A stretch of DNA of 25,810 nucleotides. It comes from Nitrospirota bacterium. Its GTDB lineage: Bacteria > Nitrospirota > JACRHJ01. Below are positions 24,253 through 25,810 of the stretch, one piece after another (position 1 is the first letter of the stretch; each line of letters opens with the position of its first letter). Where the stretch lies: positions 1-25,810 of the forward strand of contig JAJYGS010000016.1 of the NCBI GenBank assembly GCA_021785055.1, in the 5' to 3' direction. The notes beneath the pieces are model-generated. The model was not told the origin of the DNA. It was given only the letters and a program-made list of their open reading frames with translations, and made no database searches. The translations under genes and the position numbers were made by a program.

Positions 24253-25634
24253 GGTTTTTTCTCCGGCAGACTCAACGGCCGTTGGATGGCGTCCTCAAGA
24301 AGCCCAAGCGCCCTGTCCGCGTTTACGAGGCTCTCCAGGCGCAAAAGGCGCGCGTCCTCGTATTCAATCTCGCCGCCAAGCAGGGCGAGGCGATCCGTCT
24401 CCCCGACGGCGGACATGGATTCGAGCGAGGAAAGAGATTTCTCTTTTTCCGCAAGAAGCCCCTCCGCCGTCTTCAGCCGGGCAAGCGATAAGCCGTATCC
24501 GGCAACGGCCCGTTCCGTGTCTATTATTATACCGTCCTGAATCTCCCTGAAACGCGCGGCCTGCCGCGAGCGGGCGGCCTCGGCCTGGGCTATAGGCCCC
24601 TGGTTCCGGTTCAGTATGGGCAGTTCCACGGAAATCCCAAGACCCCACTTGTTCTGGCCCTGGTCGTATTTATAGCCGGGGCCTATGTGGATGTCCGGGT
24701 ATTGTCTCGCAATTTCGAGCTGAAGACGGGACTGGCTCGCCTCGTAGCGGGCAAGGGATTCCAGTATGTCCGGGCGGTTTGTAAGGGCCTCGCGCCGAAG
24801 CCCGGTCAGGGAGAAGCTGTCAAGCGGCGGCGGGGTCTTGAACATGCCGACGGACAGCCGAACGCCGTCAAGCGCCCTAAGCGGTATGCCGATTGCCCCG
24901 GCGACATTCGCACGCGCATCGGCAAGCCGGGATTTCGCCTCCCTGACCAGGAGCAGCGTCCTGTCGTAATCCACGGACGCCCGCGTGACATCCGGCTCCG
25001 AGACCTCTCCGACCGCGAGACGCGCTTTCAGTAAAGTGAGCATCTCCCCGTCGATCCTTGCCTGTTCCCTCAGTATGGCGTCTCTTCCGGTTGCGGCGAA
25101 ATAGTCGAGAAGCGCGCCCTTCAGGCGGCTTCGCACCTTCCATGCAGTCTCCGCCAGCGCAAAGCGTGCGGCCAGCGTGCGGCCCCTGGCCTCCGCGATG
25201 CGGTATCCCCGTTTGCCCGCCGTCTCGATTGGAATGTCGAAAGAAAATCCGAGCGCCCAGGGCGTTGAGCCGGGCGAGGGGTTTGTAACATATTGCGGCG
25301 AGACGCTCGCCGACGGGTTTGGACGCTCTCCGGCGGTTATTATGGCGGCCTGGGCCTCTTTCCACGTCCAGCGCGCCGTATCGAGGGCGGGATTATAATA
25401 AAATGCCGCGAGAGCGAGGGTGTCGATATCCCATTTCGAGGGCGGCCAGGGGTTTATTTTTCTTCGGAGGTTTTTTTCTATGAATTTCTCAAGCGCCGGG
25501 CTGGAAAGGGAACGGCTTTCAAACTGCCGGGCTGTCTTTTCGGGCAGGAGCGGTTTCGGAGTATATGTGGCACATCCGGCGAAAAAGGCGAGGGCGGCAA
25601 CCGCGATAGTTCCCGCCTTTGAGACGTTTGGCAT
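24249..25634 (-). CDS. TolC-family outer membrane efflux lipoprotein
   Basis: 461-aa outer-membrane factor that completes the tripartite pump. The signal peptide ends in the lipobox FAGC, so Cys21 should be lipidated. Two repeats of the OEP family follow: ALAAFYYNPALDTARWTWKEAQAAI with PNPSASVSPQYV, and REALTNRPDILESLARYEASQSRLQLEIARQYPDIHIGPGY with LGISVELPILNRNQG. Long heptad-like helices form the periplasmic tunnel. An in-frame TAA lies directly before ATG25634, fixing the start. No Shine-Dalgarno is seen. It is the first gene of the efflux operon. Confidence 0.92.
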   Translation of the reverse strand: MPNVSKAGTIAVAALAFFAGCATYTPKPLLPEKTARQFESRSLSSPALEKFIEKNLRRKINPWPPSKWDIDTLALAAFYYNPALDTARWTWKEAQAAIITAGERPNPSASVSPQYVTNPSPGSTPWALGFSFDIPIETAGKRGYRIAEARGRTLAARFALAETAWKVRSRLKGALLDYFAATGRDAILREQARIDGEMLTLLKARLAVGEVSEPDVTRASVDYDRTLLLVREAKSRLADARANVAGAIGIPLRALDGVRLSVGMFKTPPPLDSFSLTGLRREALTNRPDILESLARYEASQSRLQLEIARQYPDIHIGPGYKYDQGQNKWGLGISVELPILNRNQGPIAQAEAARSRQAARFREIQDGIIIDTERAVAGYGLSLARLKTAEGLLAEKEKSLSSLESMSAVGETDRLALLGGEIEYEDARLLRLESLVNADRALGLLEDAIQRPLSLPEKKP

Positions 25635-25640
25635 TTATAA

Positions 25641-25669
25641 AAAATAACACGCCGGTTCCGAAAAGGCAA
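25641..25669 (-). promoter_or_regulatory. Candidate promoter of the efflux operon (leaderless)
   Basis: On the minus strand TTGCCT (25669-25664), a 17-bp spacer, and TATTTT (25646-25641), with the start codon 6 bp further. Transcription would begin at about the ATG, giving a leaderless message, consistent with the missing Shine-Dalgarno sequence. Confidence 0.4.
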
Positions 25670-25689
25670 GAATTAAGACGTCGCCCGGC

Positions 25690-25810
25690 TTACGGCAGGC
25701 CGCTTATGCCACGTTTCATTTTCCACAGGAAGTATTTCTCGAAGGCGATCTTGAGCAGCCTGTATTGATAGCCGTCTTTTGTAACGGATTTCTGCCTCGG
25801 CGGGAGCAGC
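25690..25810 (-). CDS. C-terminal end of an unidentified protein (start outside window)
   Basis: An open minus-strand frame enters from the window edge and ends at TAA (25692-25690), giving the last 39 residues: basic and aromatic, including QKSVTKDGYQYRLLKIAFEK and ending KRGISGLP. Codon use matches its neighbours, so a real gene end is likely. No family can be named from this fragment. It lies 55 bp upstream of the efflux operon on the same strand. Confidence 0.5.
   Translation of the reverse strand, partial: LLPPRQKSVTKDGYQYRLLKIAFEKYFLWKMKRGISGLP

Noticed and set aside
1..25810. tRNA, rRNA or dif sites
   Set aside because: I found no cloverleaf-like segment, rRNA signature or recognisable dif sequence by eye; a covariance search could still find a small RNA.

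Overview
The window carries bacterial housekeeping genes of a Gram-negative organism: it encodes an outer-membrane efflux lipoprotein, a periplasmic adaptor and an RND pump. Base composition is moderately GC-rich, yet AUA (Ile) and AGG (Arg) codons are common. Gene content (xerC-hslVU-argB, yqeY-mutS2-dnaG-rpoD, dciA, cytochrome bd, PerR/rubrerythrin) would fit an anaerobic or microaerophilic lineage near Desulfobacterota or Nitrospirota. That placement is inference; no marker here fixes it.

Layout. Bases 1-4398 (+): 3' part of xerC, then hslV, hslU and argB packed with 2-bp gaps or a 4-bp overlap, then a membrane zinc-ribbon protein. Bases 4420-7354 (+): a near-consensus sigma70 promoter drives yqeY and mutS2. 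Bases 7355-9023: a lower-GC island separates mutS2 from dnaG. It holds a tiny GIY-YIG nuclease gene framed by 29-bp inverted repeats (28/29 identical), a family 2 glycosyltransferase, and several palindromic repeats of two families. Bases 9024-16624 (+): dnaG and rpoD (31-bp overlap), a DUF1015 gene, dciA, an FNR-like regulator with candidate iron-sulfur cysteines, and a secreted TPR protein.

Bases 16675-25810 are all on the minus strand. In transcription order they hold the tail of an unidentified gene, an efflux operon (outer-membrane factor, adaptor, RND pump), perR, rubrerythrin, cydA and cydB. perR-rubrerythrin-cydAB reads as an oxygen/peroxide defence block: PerR senses peroxide, rubrerythrin reduces it, and cytochrome bd removes oxygen. 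A palindrome in the perR promoter suggests autoregulation.

The most interesting signal is at 7369-8997. The GIY-YIG gene is bounded by the same palindromic repeat family that forms a free-standing hairpin unit just upstream of dnaG. This resembles the relationship between RAYT transposases and REP/REPIN sequences, but with a URI-type GIY-YIG nuclease in place of a transposase. Other points to check are an Smr domain in MutS2 lacking the usual LDLR motif, an atypical proton-relay segment in the RND pump, and the compact cysteine set of the FNR-like regulator.
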